From assembly GCF_017813335.1 (NCBI RefSeq), contig NZ_JAGIYY010000002.1:620001-684000 (forward strand): 64,000 nucleotides of DNA, written 5' to 3'. Origin of the DNA: Tianweitania sediminis. Its GTDB lineage: Bacteria; Pseudomonadota; Alphaproteobacteria; Rhizobiales; Rhizobiaceae. Position numbers and translations under genes: made by a program. Positions within the stretch are counted from its first letter, which is position 1. Each line of letters starts with the position of its first letter. Below the pieces are notes generated by a model. The model saw only the letters and a program-made list of their open reading frames with translations, had not been told where the DNA came from and ran no database searches. Positions 55,808 through 62,812 of this stretch are shown here, piece after piece.

Positions 55808-57304
55808 ATGCCGATCTCCCGCGCTGCATTCCTGCGCAGCAGTGCCGTGTTCCTGGTTGTGGCCTTCCTGGCGTTGCTCGCCATTGTTGGCACCACCTTT
55901 TACCTGGCCGAGCGGTCCCAGAGCCTGTCGGAAACGCTGACGCAATGGCGCATCGCACGGGCATCAACGGTGAATCTGCGCAACGCTCTGCAAGTCGCCG
56001 AAAGCAGCCAGCGCGGCTTTCTGCTGACCAACGACGCGACCTATCTCGAACCCTTCGCGGCGGAAAGCACCCGCATCATCCCCCTCTACGGCGAGATGGT
56101 GGCAGCCGTTGAGCCCCTGCTGGACGACGACGCTGATCTCGGCCGGTTTGGGGGCGCGATCCAAAGCAAGATTGATGAGATGACGCGCAGCATCGAGATT
56201 GCCCAGTCTGGTGATCTCGAGGGAGCCATAGCCACTGTCCGGACCGATCGCGGCAAGCAGTTAATGGACGAGCTGCAGAGCTTTTTCACGCAAACCATCG
56301 AGCAGGCAGACGGGCAGATCATCGACGCAATGACTGCCCAGGACCGCAACTTCTTTGCTTTGCGTCTTGTCACCGCCGTGGGTGGCTTGCTGATCCTGCT
56401 GGTGATGGCGGCCGCCGCCTGGATCGTTTGGACCTACACACGCGAGATCATTGCTGCGCGCAATGAAGTGGAAGCGTTGAATGTCGGCCTTGAGTCGCGC
56501 ATCCAGGAGCGCACGCAGGATCTGATCCGGGCCAATGAGGAAGTGCAGCGCTTCGCCTATATCGTGACCCACGACCTGCGCGCGCCGCTGGTTAACATCA
56601 TGGGCTTCACGTCCGAGCTCGAAACTACGCTCAAGTCCATCCAGACCTATGTTCTGGCCGAGCCTGGCAAGGCAACAGACGATGATGTGGAACAAGCAAA
56701 GCTTGCTGCCGGCGAAGACCTGCCTGAAGCCATCAACTTCATCCGCTCTTCGACCCGCAAGATGGACGGGCTGATCAACGCGATCTTGAAGCTGTCACGC
56801 GAAGGGCGCCGCCCCTTGAAGCCGGAATCGATCGACCTCAAGGCGATGCTGGAAAACAGCGTCGCAAGCATTCACCACCAGATCGCCGAAAACGACGGCG
56901 AAGTGGAGTTCGACGTCAACGTCCCGCGGATCGTTTCCGACCGCATGTCGCTGGACCAGATCGTCGGCAACCTTCTCGACAATGCCGTTAAGTACCGCGC
57001 ATCAGATCGTCCGTTGCGCCTGCGCATCTCGGCTGAACGCCTGCGTGGAAATCGCGTCGCCATCGCTGTCAACGACAACGGCCGCGGCATCGCCGACCAG
57101 GACCACGAGCGCGTCTTTGATCTGTTCCGGCGAGCCGGTGTCCAGGACAAGCCCGGTGAGGGCATCGGTCTTGCCCATGTGCGATCGCAGACTCGCAATC
57201 TCGGCGGAGATATATCAGTGTCGTCTCAATTCGGCGTGGGTTCGACCTTTAGAGTCGAACTGCCGCTCGATCTCAGATCGGTTGTAAGGAGTGAAGCGAA
57301 GTGA
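55808..57304 (+). CDS. CHASE3 sensor histidine kinase
   Basis: Membrane sensor kinase of 498 aa. Transmembrane helix 1 spans about residues 11-33, a CHASE3 extracellular domain 35-180, helix 2 about 183-209. A coiled coil leads to HisKA with His255 in THDLRAPL; the ATPase domain has NLLDNAVKYR, NDNGRGI, FDLFRR and GEGIGLAHV. The His-box and the Rcp1-like partner resemble phytochrome-type kinases, but no GAF/PHY is present. ATG 55808 is preferred to TTG 55805. Its stop overlaps the next gene start as GTGA. Confidence 0.88.
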   Translation: MPISRAAFLRSSAVFLVVAFLALLAIVGTTFYLAERSQSLSETLTQWRIARASTVNLRNALQVAESSQRGFLLTNDATYLEPFAAESTRIIPLYGEMVAAVEPLLDDDADLGRFGGAIQSKIDEMTRSIEIAQSGDLEGAIATVRTDRGKQLMDELQSFFTQTIEQADGQIIDAMTAQDRNFFALRLVTAVGGLLILLVMAAAAWIVWTYTREIIAARNEVEALNVGLESRIQERTQDLIRANEEVQRFAYIVTHDLRAPLVNIMGFTSELETTLKSIQTYVLAEPGKATDDDVEQAKLAAGEDLPEAINFIRSSTRKMDGLINAILKLSREGRRPLKPESIDLKAMLENSVASIHHQIAENDGEVEFDVNVPRIVSDRMSLDQIVGNLLDNAVKYRASDRPLRLRISAERLRGNRVAIAVNDNGRGIADQDHERVFDLFRRAGVQDKPGEGIGLAHVRSQTRNLGGDISVSSQFGVGSTFRVELPLDLRSVVRSEAK

Positions 57305-57747
57305 GCCATGATTCAAGGCCCGTCACGATCGTCATGGTCGAGGACGACGAGGGCCACGCCCGCTTGATCGAGAAGAACATTCGCCGCGCAGGCGTGAACA
57401 ATCCCATTGTGCCCTTCCAAAACGGCACGGATGCCTTGGAATACCTGCTTGGACCTGACGGGTCGGGCCAAGCAAGTTCCAGTCGCCAGCTGCTGGTGCT
57501 TCTTGATTTGAACCTCCCGGACATGACCGGCGTCGACATTCTCCAGCGCGTCAAGGCCAACGAGCACACGCGCCGTTCGCCGGTGGTGATCCTCACCACC
57601 ACGGACGATGAGCGTGAGATCCAGCGCTGCTATGATCTCGGCGCGAACGTCTATATCACGAAGCCGGTGGACTATGACGGCTTTGCCAATGCGATTCGCC
57701 AGCTCGGCCTGTTCTTCTCGGTGATGCAGGTGCCGGAGACAGCCTGA
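57301..57747 (+). CDS. Single-domain response regulator, Rcp1-like
   Basis: Receiver-only protein of 148 aa with a GTG start overlapping the kinase stop. Acidic pocket Glu14-Asp15-Asp16, phosphoacceptor Asp69 in LLDLNLPDMTG, and Lys121 in ITKPVDYDG are all present. The loop around residues 52-62 is longer than usual, as in Rcp1-type regulators that receive phosphate from bacteriophytochrome-like kinases. No output domain, so it probably passes phosphate or acts by binding, perhaps to the next protein. Confidence 0.88.
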   Translation: MSHDSRPVTIVMVEDDEGHARLIEKNIRRAGVNNPIVPFQNGTDALEYLLGPDGSGQASSSRQLLVLLDLNLPDMTGVDILQRVKANEHTRRSPVVILTTTDDEREIQRCYDLGANVYITKPVDYDGFANAIRQLGLFFSVMQVPETA

Positions 57748-57748
57748 C

Positions 57749-58789
57749 GTGCAAACACGGCCGGTTCACATCCTGCATATTGATGACGACGCCGCTCTGG
57801 TCAGGCTGGTGGAGCGAGCGCTGACGCGTCGCGGCTTCACCGTCGAGAATGCAGCCGACATCGATGCCGGCCTGGCGCGGATCAGGGCAGGCGGTCTGGA
57901 TGCGGTTGTGCTCGACCACTACCTCGCATCGGGAACCGGCCTCACCGTGCTGCACGCGATGCGCGATCTGACCGATCCGCCTCCGGTGGTTTACGTGACG
58001 GGTTCCATGGAACCGGCGCTGGCCGTCGATGCCCTCAAGGCCGGCGCGGAAGATTATGTGTTGAAGTCGGCTGGTGAGGACTTCGTCACCTTGCTGGCCA
58101 AGGCGCTCGAGCAGGCCATCAACGCGGCGCGCATGCGTCAGGCCCATCTGCGTGCAGAAGCAGAAATTCGCGCCGCCAAGGATCGCGCCGAGTTGCTGCT
58201 GGCCGAAGTGAACCATCGTGTCGGCAACAGCCTGGCACTTGTTGCGGCCCTCGTGCGCATGCAGGCGTCTGCCATTGCTGATCCCGGAGCCAAGGAAGCG
58301 CTGGCCGAAACGCAGGTGAGGATCTCGGCCATAGCCAACCTCCATCGCAGCCTTTACACCTCCGACGACGTGCGCAACGTGGCACTCGACGATTATCTTG
58401 CCACCATTGTGGCAGAGCTCGGCACATCCATGAGCGCGTCCGGTCACAAGCCGCTCGTGAAGCTCGACCTCGATCGCTACAGCATTCCCACGGACAAGGC
58501 CGTTTCGGTTGGCATGATCGTCACGGAACTGCTCACCAATGCCCTGAAATACGCTTATCCGACCGAGGAAAAAGGCGAGGTCCGCCTGATCCTGCGCCGC
58601 TCCGAAGATGGCGCGGCACTTCTCACGGTGGAAGATGACGGCATCGGCTGGAACGGCACGGGTGTTGCCAAAGGCACAGGTCTCGGCTCGCGCATCGTCA
58701 AGGCCATGGCAGCCAATCTCGGCGCCACCATCACCCACGGCGACGGAGTGGGCGGGACCTGCACCAAGCTGGTGCTCGCCGAAAGCTGA
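57749..58789 (+). CDS. Receiver-HisKA_2/HWE-type histidine kinase hybrid
   Basis: Cytoplasmic protein of 346 aa with GTG start 2 bases after the previous stop. Receiver domain residues 1-125 with Asp56 (VVLDHYLAS) and Lys106. HisKA_2 domain with His156 in AEVNHRVGNSLALV, then ATPase motifs ELLTNALKYAYP, DDGIGW and GTGLGSRIV. Kinases of this class feed the alphaproteobacterial general stress response or single-domain regulators. The receiver input may be phosphorylated by the upstream kinase, making a chain. It ends 12 bases before a displaced tRNA-Arg fragment. Confidence 0.88.
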   Translation: MQTRPVHILHIDDDAALVRLVERALTRRGFTVENAADIDAGLARIRAGGLDAVVLDHYLASGTGLTVLHAMRDLTDPPPVVYVTGSMEPALAVDALKAGAEDYVLKSAGEDFVTLLAKALEQAINAARMRQAHLRAEAEIRAAKDRAELLLAEVNHRVGNSLALVAALVRMQASAIADPGAKEALAETQVRISAIANLHRSLYTSDDVRNVALDDYLATIVAELGTSMSASGHKPLVKLDLDRYSIPTDKAVSVGMIVTELLTNALKYAYPTEEKGEVRLILRRSEDGAALLTVEDDGIGWNGTGVAKGTGLGSRIVKAMAANLGATITHGDGVGGTCTKLVLAES

Positions 58790-58801
58790 AACGAAGAAGG
58801 G

Positions 58802-58849
58802 TGGCGATCCCGGCAGGATTCGAACCTGCGACCATCGGCTTAGAAGGCC
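58802..58849. repeat. Displaced 48-bp copy of the tRNA-Arg 3' half (distal att site)
   Basis: Identical over 48 bp to 59568-59615, from the CCA end of the tRNA-Arg gene through its anticodon loop, in the same orientation. Such displaced 3' halves are the scar of tRNA-targeted integration by tyrosine recombinases: the intact tRNA is rebuilt on one side and the old 3' end is left on the other. Confidence 0.88.
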
Positions 58850-59016
58850 CAAGCCAGCGGTTGTTTTCGCTAGGTTTCCCGTCGCTATGTCGCAGCCATA
58901 AGATGGTCAAGCACAATGAGGGTGCCGATAAGAGCGCACGCTAACAGCCCGAGAGAGAGAGAGCCAACACCACGTGCTTCTTTCTCGTTCTGAACAGATT
59001 GGCCTTGTAGTTCGGG

Positions 59017-59211
59017 TCAGTCTGCATACGACCTAAGTCGGTTACGACCAGATGCCCGATCGTAGCGATACAGCAGATGATCACGCCGAATAGGACCGAG
59101 ATAAGGTTTGGTGTAGGAACTCAGCCATTGTGTTGCCTTCAGCCGCCCAACGGTGCAGAAGTTGTGATCATAGCTCTGCAGGAACTCATCAGCATTCGGA
59201 CTGTCGCTCAT
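59017..59211 (-). CDS. Hypothetical small protein in the tRNA-Arg remnant
   Basis: Candidate ORF of 64 aa starting MSDSPNADEFLQSYDHNF; a GTG at 59241 would add 10 residues. It contains GRLKATQWLSSYTKPYLGP and a basic C-terminal stretch. No domain recognised and no clear ribosome site, so it may be a decayed fragment of a longer gene. It lies inside the island, 54 bases after the 52-aa ORF and on the same strand. Confidence 0.35.
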   Translation of the reverse strand: MSDSPNADEFLQSYDHNFCTVGRLKATQWLSSYTKPYLGPIRRDHLLYRYDRASGRNRLRSYAD

Positions 59212-59264
59212 TCCGATGTCTCGCTTTATGTCCGCAATCACGCCGACGGATTAGACGTGCTCGC

Positions 59265-59423
59265 TTAATTTGCTATGCCGAGACGCTTCTCTTCAACCTT
59301 GGCATAGCGCTTCGCGTCCTCTTTATTTGAGAACTCGCTTTCCTTTGTCTGGCCGTCCTGAGAGACGCGAACCTTCCAGTTTTCGCCGGACTTCTTTTCA
59401 ACGCGTACTGCTACTTGGCTCAT
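59265..59423 (-). CDS. Hypothetical 52-aa basic protein in the tRNA-Arg remnant
   Basis: Short ORF starting MSQVAVRVEKKSGENWKVRV and ending EEKRLGIAN. It is charged (many Lys and Glu), with a predicted beta-rich first half (VAVRVEKK, WKVRVS) and a helical second half (NKEDAKRYAKVEEKRLG), like a compact single-domain DNA- or protein-binding module; this is inference from pattern only. It reads toward the distal att site, away from the tRNA. The cluster of inverted repeats lies 18-108 bases upstream of its ATG and could form its leader or promoter region. Confidence 0.55.
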   Translation of the reverse strand: MSQVAVRVEKKSGENWKVRVSQDGQTKESEFSNKEDAKRYAKVEEKRLGIAN

Positions 59424-59440
59424 GTGGTCATTCCGTTTTC

Positions 59441-59531
59441 ATGTTGCAGTCCACGTCGCATCGATTTGCCGCGCACCGGTGCAAACCGTTGAAAATCAAC
59501 GCTTCTCAATTGCAACATAAATGCGACGTGG
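59441..59531. repeat. Cluster of inverted repeats in pseudoknot order
   Basis: ATGTTGCA (59441-59448, A) and CCACGTCGCAT (59451-59461, B) are matched by TGCAACAT (59511-59518, A') and ATGCGACGTGG (59521-59531, B'). The order A-B-A'-B' is that of a pseudoknot. Between them are a 10-bp palindrome GCACCGGTGC (59473-59482), TTTGC/GCAAA flanks, and CGTTGA-AAA-TCAACG (59487-59501). It lies 37 bases from the tRNA-side att copy. Recombinase arm sites, a regulatory RNA or a leader are all possible. Confidence 0.8.
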
Positions 59532-59567
59532 AGGGGGAGGATAGATAAGCTAAGAACTTGTTTTTAT

Positions 59568-59615
59568 TGGCGATCCCGGCAGGATTCGAACCTGCGACCA
59601 TCGGCTTAGAAGGCC
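59568..59615. repeat. tRNA-side 48-bp att copy
   Basis: The 3' half of the intact tRNA-Arg gene; identical to 58802-58849. Together they define the ends of the integrated remnant. Confidence 0.88.
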
Positions 59616-59644
59616 GGTGCTCTATCCATCTGAGCTACGGGACC
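59568..59644 (-). tRNA. tRNA-Arg(TCT)
   Basis: 77 nt with encoded CCA. The 5' GGTCCCG pairs with CGGGATC (one G-U), the anticodon loop is CTTCTAA with anticodon TCT (reads AGA), and the T-loop GGTTCGAATCC is standard. Discriminator base G. Used as an integration target. Confidence 0.95.
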
Positions 59645-59667
59645 CCGCGCCGGAGGCGCAGAACAAG

Positions 59668-59973
59668 TCAGTGCGTCCAGGGAGTGCGACGGTCGGCGCG
59701 GAAATTGTCGGAATAGGAGATCTGGCGCCGCAAGCTTTCTTTCGGCTCCTGCACGCGGAACTCGATGCCGTGCTTTTCCGCATAAGCCACGGCTTCTTCC
59801 TTGGTCTGGAAGGTGAGGCGGATCTGGCTGCGCATGTCACCCGACGAGGTATACCCCATCAGCGGGTCGATCTTGCGCGGCATTTCAGGATCATATTCCA
59901 GCACCCAATAGCCGGTCTTTGCCTTGCCTGACTGCATGGCGGTTTTTGCGGGGCTGAAGATTCTGGCGGACAT
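59668..59973 (-). CDS. NDUFS4-like NADH-ubiquinone oxidoreductase accessory subunit
   Basis: Alphaproteobacterial homologue of mitochondrial complex I subunit NDUFS4 (ETC complex I subunit family), 101 aa from ATG 59973. The conserved core includes ARIFSPAKTAMQSGKAKTGYWVLEYDP, MGYTSSGDMRSQIRLTFQTKEEAVAYAEKHG and the C-terminal Tyr/Arg-rich end. It sits on the peripheral arm of complex I. Alone on the minus strand just upstream of the tRNA-Arg gene. Marks the organism as an alphaproteobacterium. Confidence 0.9.
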   Translation of the reverse strand: MSARIFSPAKTAMQSGKAKTGYWVLEYDPEMPRKIDPLMGYTSSGDMRSQIRLTFQTKEEAVAYAEKHGIEFRVQEPKESLRRQISYSDNFRADRRTPWTH

Positions 59974-60112
59974 GAGCCGGGCTCCGGAAGGCGACAAGAT
60001 GTTTGGCTGTTTCAATAGTCCAGCGCCCGCTTGGTTGCAAAGCTTAAAAGGTTGTCGCCCACGGCCGCAGGGTTGCTGCAGCCGCGTAAGAAAAGAGCGA
60101 AACGAGGCAGCG

Positions 60113-60334
60113 CTATTTGGCTCGCTTGCCGCGGGTCTTCTTGGCCACGGGGGGAACCGCGGGCTCCGCCACTTCCTGCGCGAGCCGCGCTGCGCGCAAT
60201 CGCTCGGTCTTGGCGATGCGGGCGTTGGCCTCGCCGCTCATGATCTCGCGCGCCAACCGCGTTGTGGCGTCGCTCTTGGCCTCGCCGCGGGATGGCGTCG
60301 GCTTGAAAATGCCAGGCTCCAGCATGCTTTTCAT
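60113..60334 (-). CDS. Conserved small basic protein of unknown function
   Basis: 73 aa, starting MKSMLEPGIFKPTPSRGEAK. The middle is a charged amphipathic helix (ATTRLAREIMSGEANARIAKTERLRAARLA, in part) and the tail is Lys/Arg-rich (KKTRGKRAK). I recall similar proteins in rhizobia, often near cold-shock genes, without a known role. GAAAGGATCGAAGCC precedes the ATG. It follows cspA on the same strand after the cspA terminator. Confidence 0.7.
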   Translation of the reverse strand: MKSMLEPGIFKPTPSRGEAKSDATTRLAREIMSGEANARIAKTERLRAARLAQEVAEPAVPPVAKKTRGKRAK

Positions 60335-60360
60335 GGCTTCGATCCTTTCAGAAAAGAAAA

Positions 60361-60382
60361 AAGGCCGGGCGAACCCGACCTT
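60361..60382 (-). terminator. Terminator after cspA
   Basis: AAGGCCGGG (60361-60369) pairs with CCCGACCTT (60374-60382), one wobble on the minus transcript, around a 4-base loop. On the minus strand a TTTTTTCTTTTC tail follows, about 70 bases past the cspA stop. Confidence 0.9.
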
Positions 60383-60450
60383 CCTGGTGCTGCCTGAGCA
60401 GTCGTTGCCAGTTCATCCGTGGTCAACGACCAGGCGCATCTTTCGATAGC

Positions 60451-60660
60451 TTAAGCCGCCTGAAGGTTGTCGGCCGTGCTCTTGCCGCTGCGGCGGTCCT
60501 GCACGATGTCGAAGCTGACCTTCTGGCCTTCGGAGAGCGTGCTCATGCCCGAGCGCTCAACGGCGGAGATGTGAACAAACACGTCCGGCTTGCCGTTGCC
60601 CTGTTCGATGAAGCCGAAGCCCTTGGTGGAATTGAAAAACTTGACGATACCAGTGTTCAT
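60451..60660 (-). CDS. cspA: Cold-shock protein (CspA family)
   Basis: Single-domain OB-fold RNA/DNA-binding protein, 69 aa. RNP1 is KGFGFIEQ and RNP2 is VFVHISAVE. Starts [17 protein letters not shown]. The region upstream (to 60865) is 205 bases with no gene and contains a 7-bp hairpin, fitting the long structured leaders of cold-shock genes. Own terminator downstream. Cold induction is inferred, not shown; many CspA paralogues are not cold-induced. Confidence 0.95.
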   Translation of the reverse strand: MNTGIVKFFNSTKGFGFIEQGNGKPDVFVHISAVERSGMSTLSEGQKVSFDIVQDRRSGKSTADNLQAA

Positions 60661-60691
60661 AGCGATGTCCTTTCAATCGACATACAAGATC

Positions 60692-60716
60692 GGCATTTCG
60701 CAACGCGCCAAATGCC
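60692..60716 (-). promoter_or_regulatory. Hairpin in the cspA leader region
   Basis: GGCATTT (60692-60698) and AAATGCC (60710-60716) form a perfect 7-bp stem with an 11-base loop, 32 bases upstream of the cspA ATG. It could be a temperature- or Csp-responsive leader element. Confidence 0.35.
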
Positions 60717-60865
60717 CGATATTTCGAAAATGAGAAAGAAGATCGCAGTGCGCGGCAGTGCCGGAAAAACAACGTTCGTCAACAAGTTCGACGTGTTCTA
60801 TTTAGAGCGTGATCGGCAATTCCGCAAGGTCCCGCGTGGATAATCTTCTCGGACGCCGATTTTAA

Positions 60866-62197
60866 TTAGCCGGTGGGCTGGAGTTTCCACCCGTCCGTGA
60901 GCAGGTTCAGGACCTCGTCCAGTCCGGCGGGTCGGCCGAGAAGATAACCTTGTCCCCGGGGAACGCCGAGGCATCGAAGCGTTTGCAGTTCGGACGTGGT
61001 TTCGATGCCTTCCGCAACAAGGATGCAGCTTGTTTTCAGGGAAAAGAAGATCAAAGCGCTCGCGAGCGCCTGCCTGGCGTCGTCACTGTCCACGGCACGC
61101 GTAAGGCTCATGTCGAGCTTTACGATCTCCGGCTTCAAGCGGAGAATGTGCTGCAACCCCGAATAGCCTGCGCCCGCGTCGTCGATGGCAATGCCGGCCC
61201 CCACGGCTCGGATCTTTTCAACCGCGGCAAGGAGCACAACGTAGTCGTCAACTGCGGCATGCTCGGTGATCTCGAAAATCAGGCGGTCGAACGGGATCTG
61301 CCATTCCAGCACCTCCGAAACATGGGTGATCAAGGTTTCGGGCGAGATGTTGACGGAAAGATACGTGTTCTCCGGAAGGCGGGCGAGCGCAGTAACGGCC
61401 TTCTTGATCAAGCACATTTCCAGCTTCGGTCCGAGGCCGACCTCGAACGCGTCCTGCAGCCACTTGTCTGGCGAGCGATAAGGCTGGGGTGCAAATCGGC
61501 ACAGAGCTTCGAAGCCGGTCGGCCGATCGGTCAGGAAGTTCCAGATGGGCTGGTAGACGATCGAAAAGGCTTCCTCAGCGATAACGCTTTCAACGGCGGC
61601 CCGCTTGGTTGCGTCATGGCGCTGTGACTCGGACTTTTCCGAGATCTGCTCTGCCGCCATGTCGGCAAACACCCGCATGATCTGAAGGTCGCGTTCGTTC
61701 AGGGTTTTGTTCGGGGAAGGGCTGAGGCAGCAGAACATCCCAACTGCGGTTCCGTTTCTGTCGCGGATGGGAACGCTCATATGCGCTCCGATCGGAACAG
61801 CCGCCGTGATCGGCATGGATCGGGCGAGTTCATATTGCGATGTGTCTGAAATCAGCTCGGGGAGGCGGCCCGCCAGGATATGCCGGCAATAAACCTCGTC
61901 GAGGGGTCGCTTGTCCCCGACTTTGATCAGCGCCTCGAGCCCGGGAGCGTCAACTTCCCGATACACGGTCTCGTCGCCGACGAATTCCGAGATATAGGCG
62001 ACCTCCATGCCAAGGTGCTTCCGAATGGAAGAAAGGGCGGTCTGGAGCGAGTCCGTTTGGAAAAGCGGGTTACCGAACTGCAAGGTTGCCATGCCGGAAA
62101 GGATGTTTGTTTTGGGACCTACAGCCTCAAGCAAAAACCCTAAGGAACCGTCTTCTTCGACGACAAACCGCTCCTTCTCTGAAGCTCCAGGCTGCAA
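60866..62197 (-). CDS. GAF-EAL cyclic di-GMP phosphodiesterase
   Basis: 443 aa from a TTG at 62197; ATG 62092 (residue 36) is an alternative and neither has a strong ribosome site. A GAF domain occupies about residues 45-185. The EAL domain follows with Glu230 in GFEALCRF, NISPET, FEITEH, IDDAGAGYSG, KLDMSL, AEGIET and GQGYLLGRP, so all metal and catalytic positions appear intact and hydrolysis of c-di-GMP is likely. No membrane segment: a soluble sensor. It could oppose the PAS-GGDEF cyclase encoded at 40,116. Confidence 0.88.
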   Translation of the reverse strand: MQPGASEKERFVVEEDGSLGFLLEAVGPKTNILSGMATLQFGNPLFQTDSLQTALSSIRKHLGMEVAYISEFVGDETVYREVDAPGLEALIKVGDKRPLDEVYCRHILAGRLPELISDTSQYELARSMPITAAVPIGAHMSVPIRDRNGTAVGMFCCLSPSPNKTLNERDLQIMRVFADMAAEQISEKSESQRHDATKRAAVESVIAEEAFSIVYQPIWNFLTDRPTGFEALCRFAPQPYRSPDKWLQDAFEVGLGPKLEMCLIKKAVTALARLPENTYLSVNISPETLITHVSEVLEWQIPFDRLIFEITEHAAVDDYVVLLAAVEKIRAVGAGIAIDDAGAGYSGLQHILRLKPEIVKLDMSLTRAVDSDDARQALASALIFFSLKTSCILVAEGIETTSELQTLRCLGVPRGQGYLLGRPAGLDEVLNLLTDGWKLQPTG

Positions 62198-62330
62198 CGG
62201 AGTGCTTCTGCATCGTCCACGGGTAAAAAGTCGGAGAACGCCTCGAAGTATTTAGCAGGAACGTAACGAAAGCTAATGCGAGACTTCGTCAGCATCGTAA
62301 GTTGCTCGCATGCTAACGAGGAAGCAGAGC

Positions 62331-62528
62331 ATGACCCTTCGCGATGTTGTTGAGCAATATGTCGCCTCTCGCCAGGGCGCAAAGTCGATCTCTACGCGCG
62401 CTGCGGCGCAGGCTGTTTCGATGATCCTGCCGGTCAAAGACATTGTTAGCCAGCGCGAGTTCGACGACATGGTCGCCGAAGCAGCCTTGAAGAAGCACCT
62501 GGCTGTCCACTTCGACGCGGTCGCATAA
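62331..62528 (+). CDS. Small conserved-looking hypothetical protein
   Basis: 65 aa from ATG 62331, 6 bases after GAGGAAG; an ATG 21 bases upstream is possible. It reads MTLRDVVEQYVASRQGAKSI and continues as a helical protein with acidic and hydrophobic faces (IVSQREFDDMVAEAALKKHLA). No family recognised. It diverges from the GAF-EAL gene and is followed by tRNA-Pro on the other strand. Confidence 0.6.
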   Translation: MTLRDVVEQYVASRQGAKSISTRAAAQAVSMILPVKDIVSQREFDDMVAEAALKKHLAVHFDAVA

Positions 62529-62666
62529 GACGTCAGCGCATTCGGCAGGCGAGATAGAAACGCCGTGTGAGTTCATCGAGCCGCGCGGCGGACTTCTGCC
62601 AAAGGCCGGACAGCGCCGCGGAGTTTTCCGCTGCGTCGCGCCGGCATCGATTAAAGAAGAAACCCG

Positions 62667-62743
62667 TGGTCGGAGTGGCAGGATTCGAACCTGCGACCCC
62701 CTGATCCCAAATCAGGTGCGCTACCAGGCTGCGCTACACTCCG
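62667..62743 (-). tRNA. tRNA-Pro(TGG)
   Basis: 77 nt with encoded CCA. Acceptor CGGAGTG pairs with CACTCCG; anticodon loop TTTGGGA with anticodon TGG (reads CCA and other Pro codons); T-loop GGTTCGAATCC. No duplicated 3' end was found nearby. Confidence 0.96.
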
Positions 62744-62812
62744 GCGGGTGACGCGTGTCCTAGAGACCGCGCCGCGAGAAGGCAAGGGGTGCAAGCCGCT
62801 TCTTCGCAAGCA

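Larger units (their letters stand above)
58850..59567. mobile_element. 718-bp remnant or mini-island integrated at tRNA-Arg
   Basis: The DNA between the two 48-bp att copies. It is visibly AT-richer than the neighbours, lacks any integrase I can recognise, and holds two small minus-strand ORFs and a dense cluster of inverted repeats near the tRNA side. A (GA)n run lies at 58951-58963. It is either the eroded end of a larger island or a very small passenger element mobilised in trans. Confidence 0.75.

Noticed and set aside
58951-58963. (GA)n run as a phase-variable tract
   Set aside because: It is not within or just before any supported gene; probably a neutral microsatellite in the remnant.
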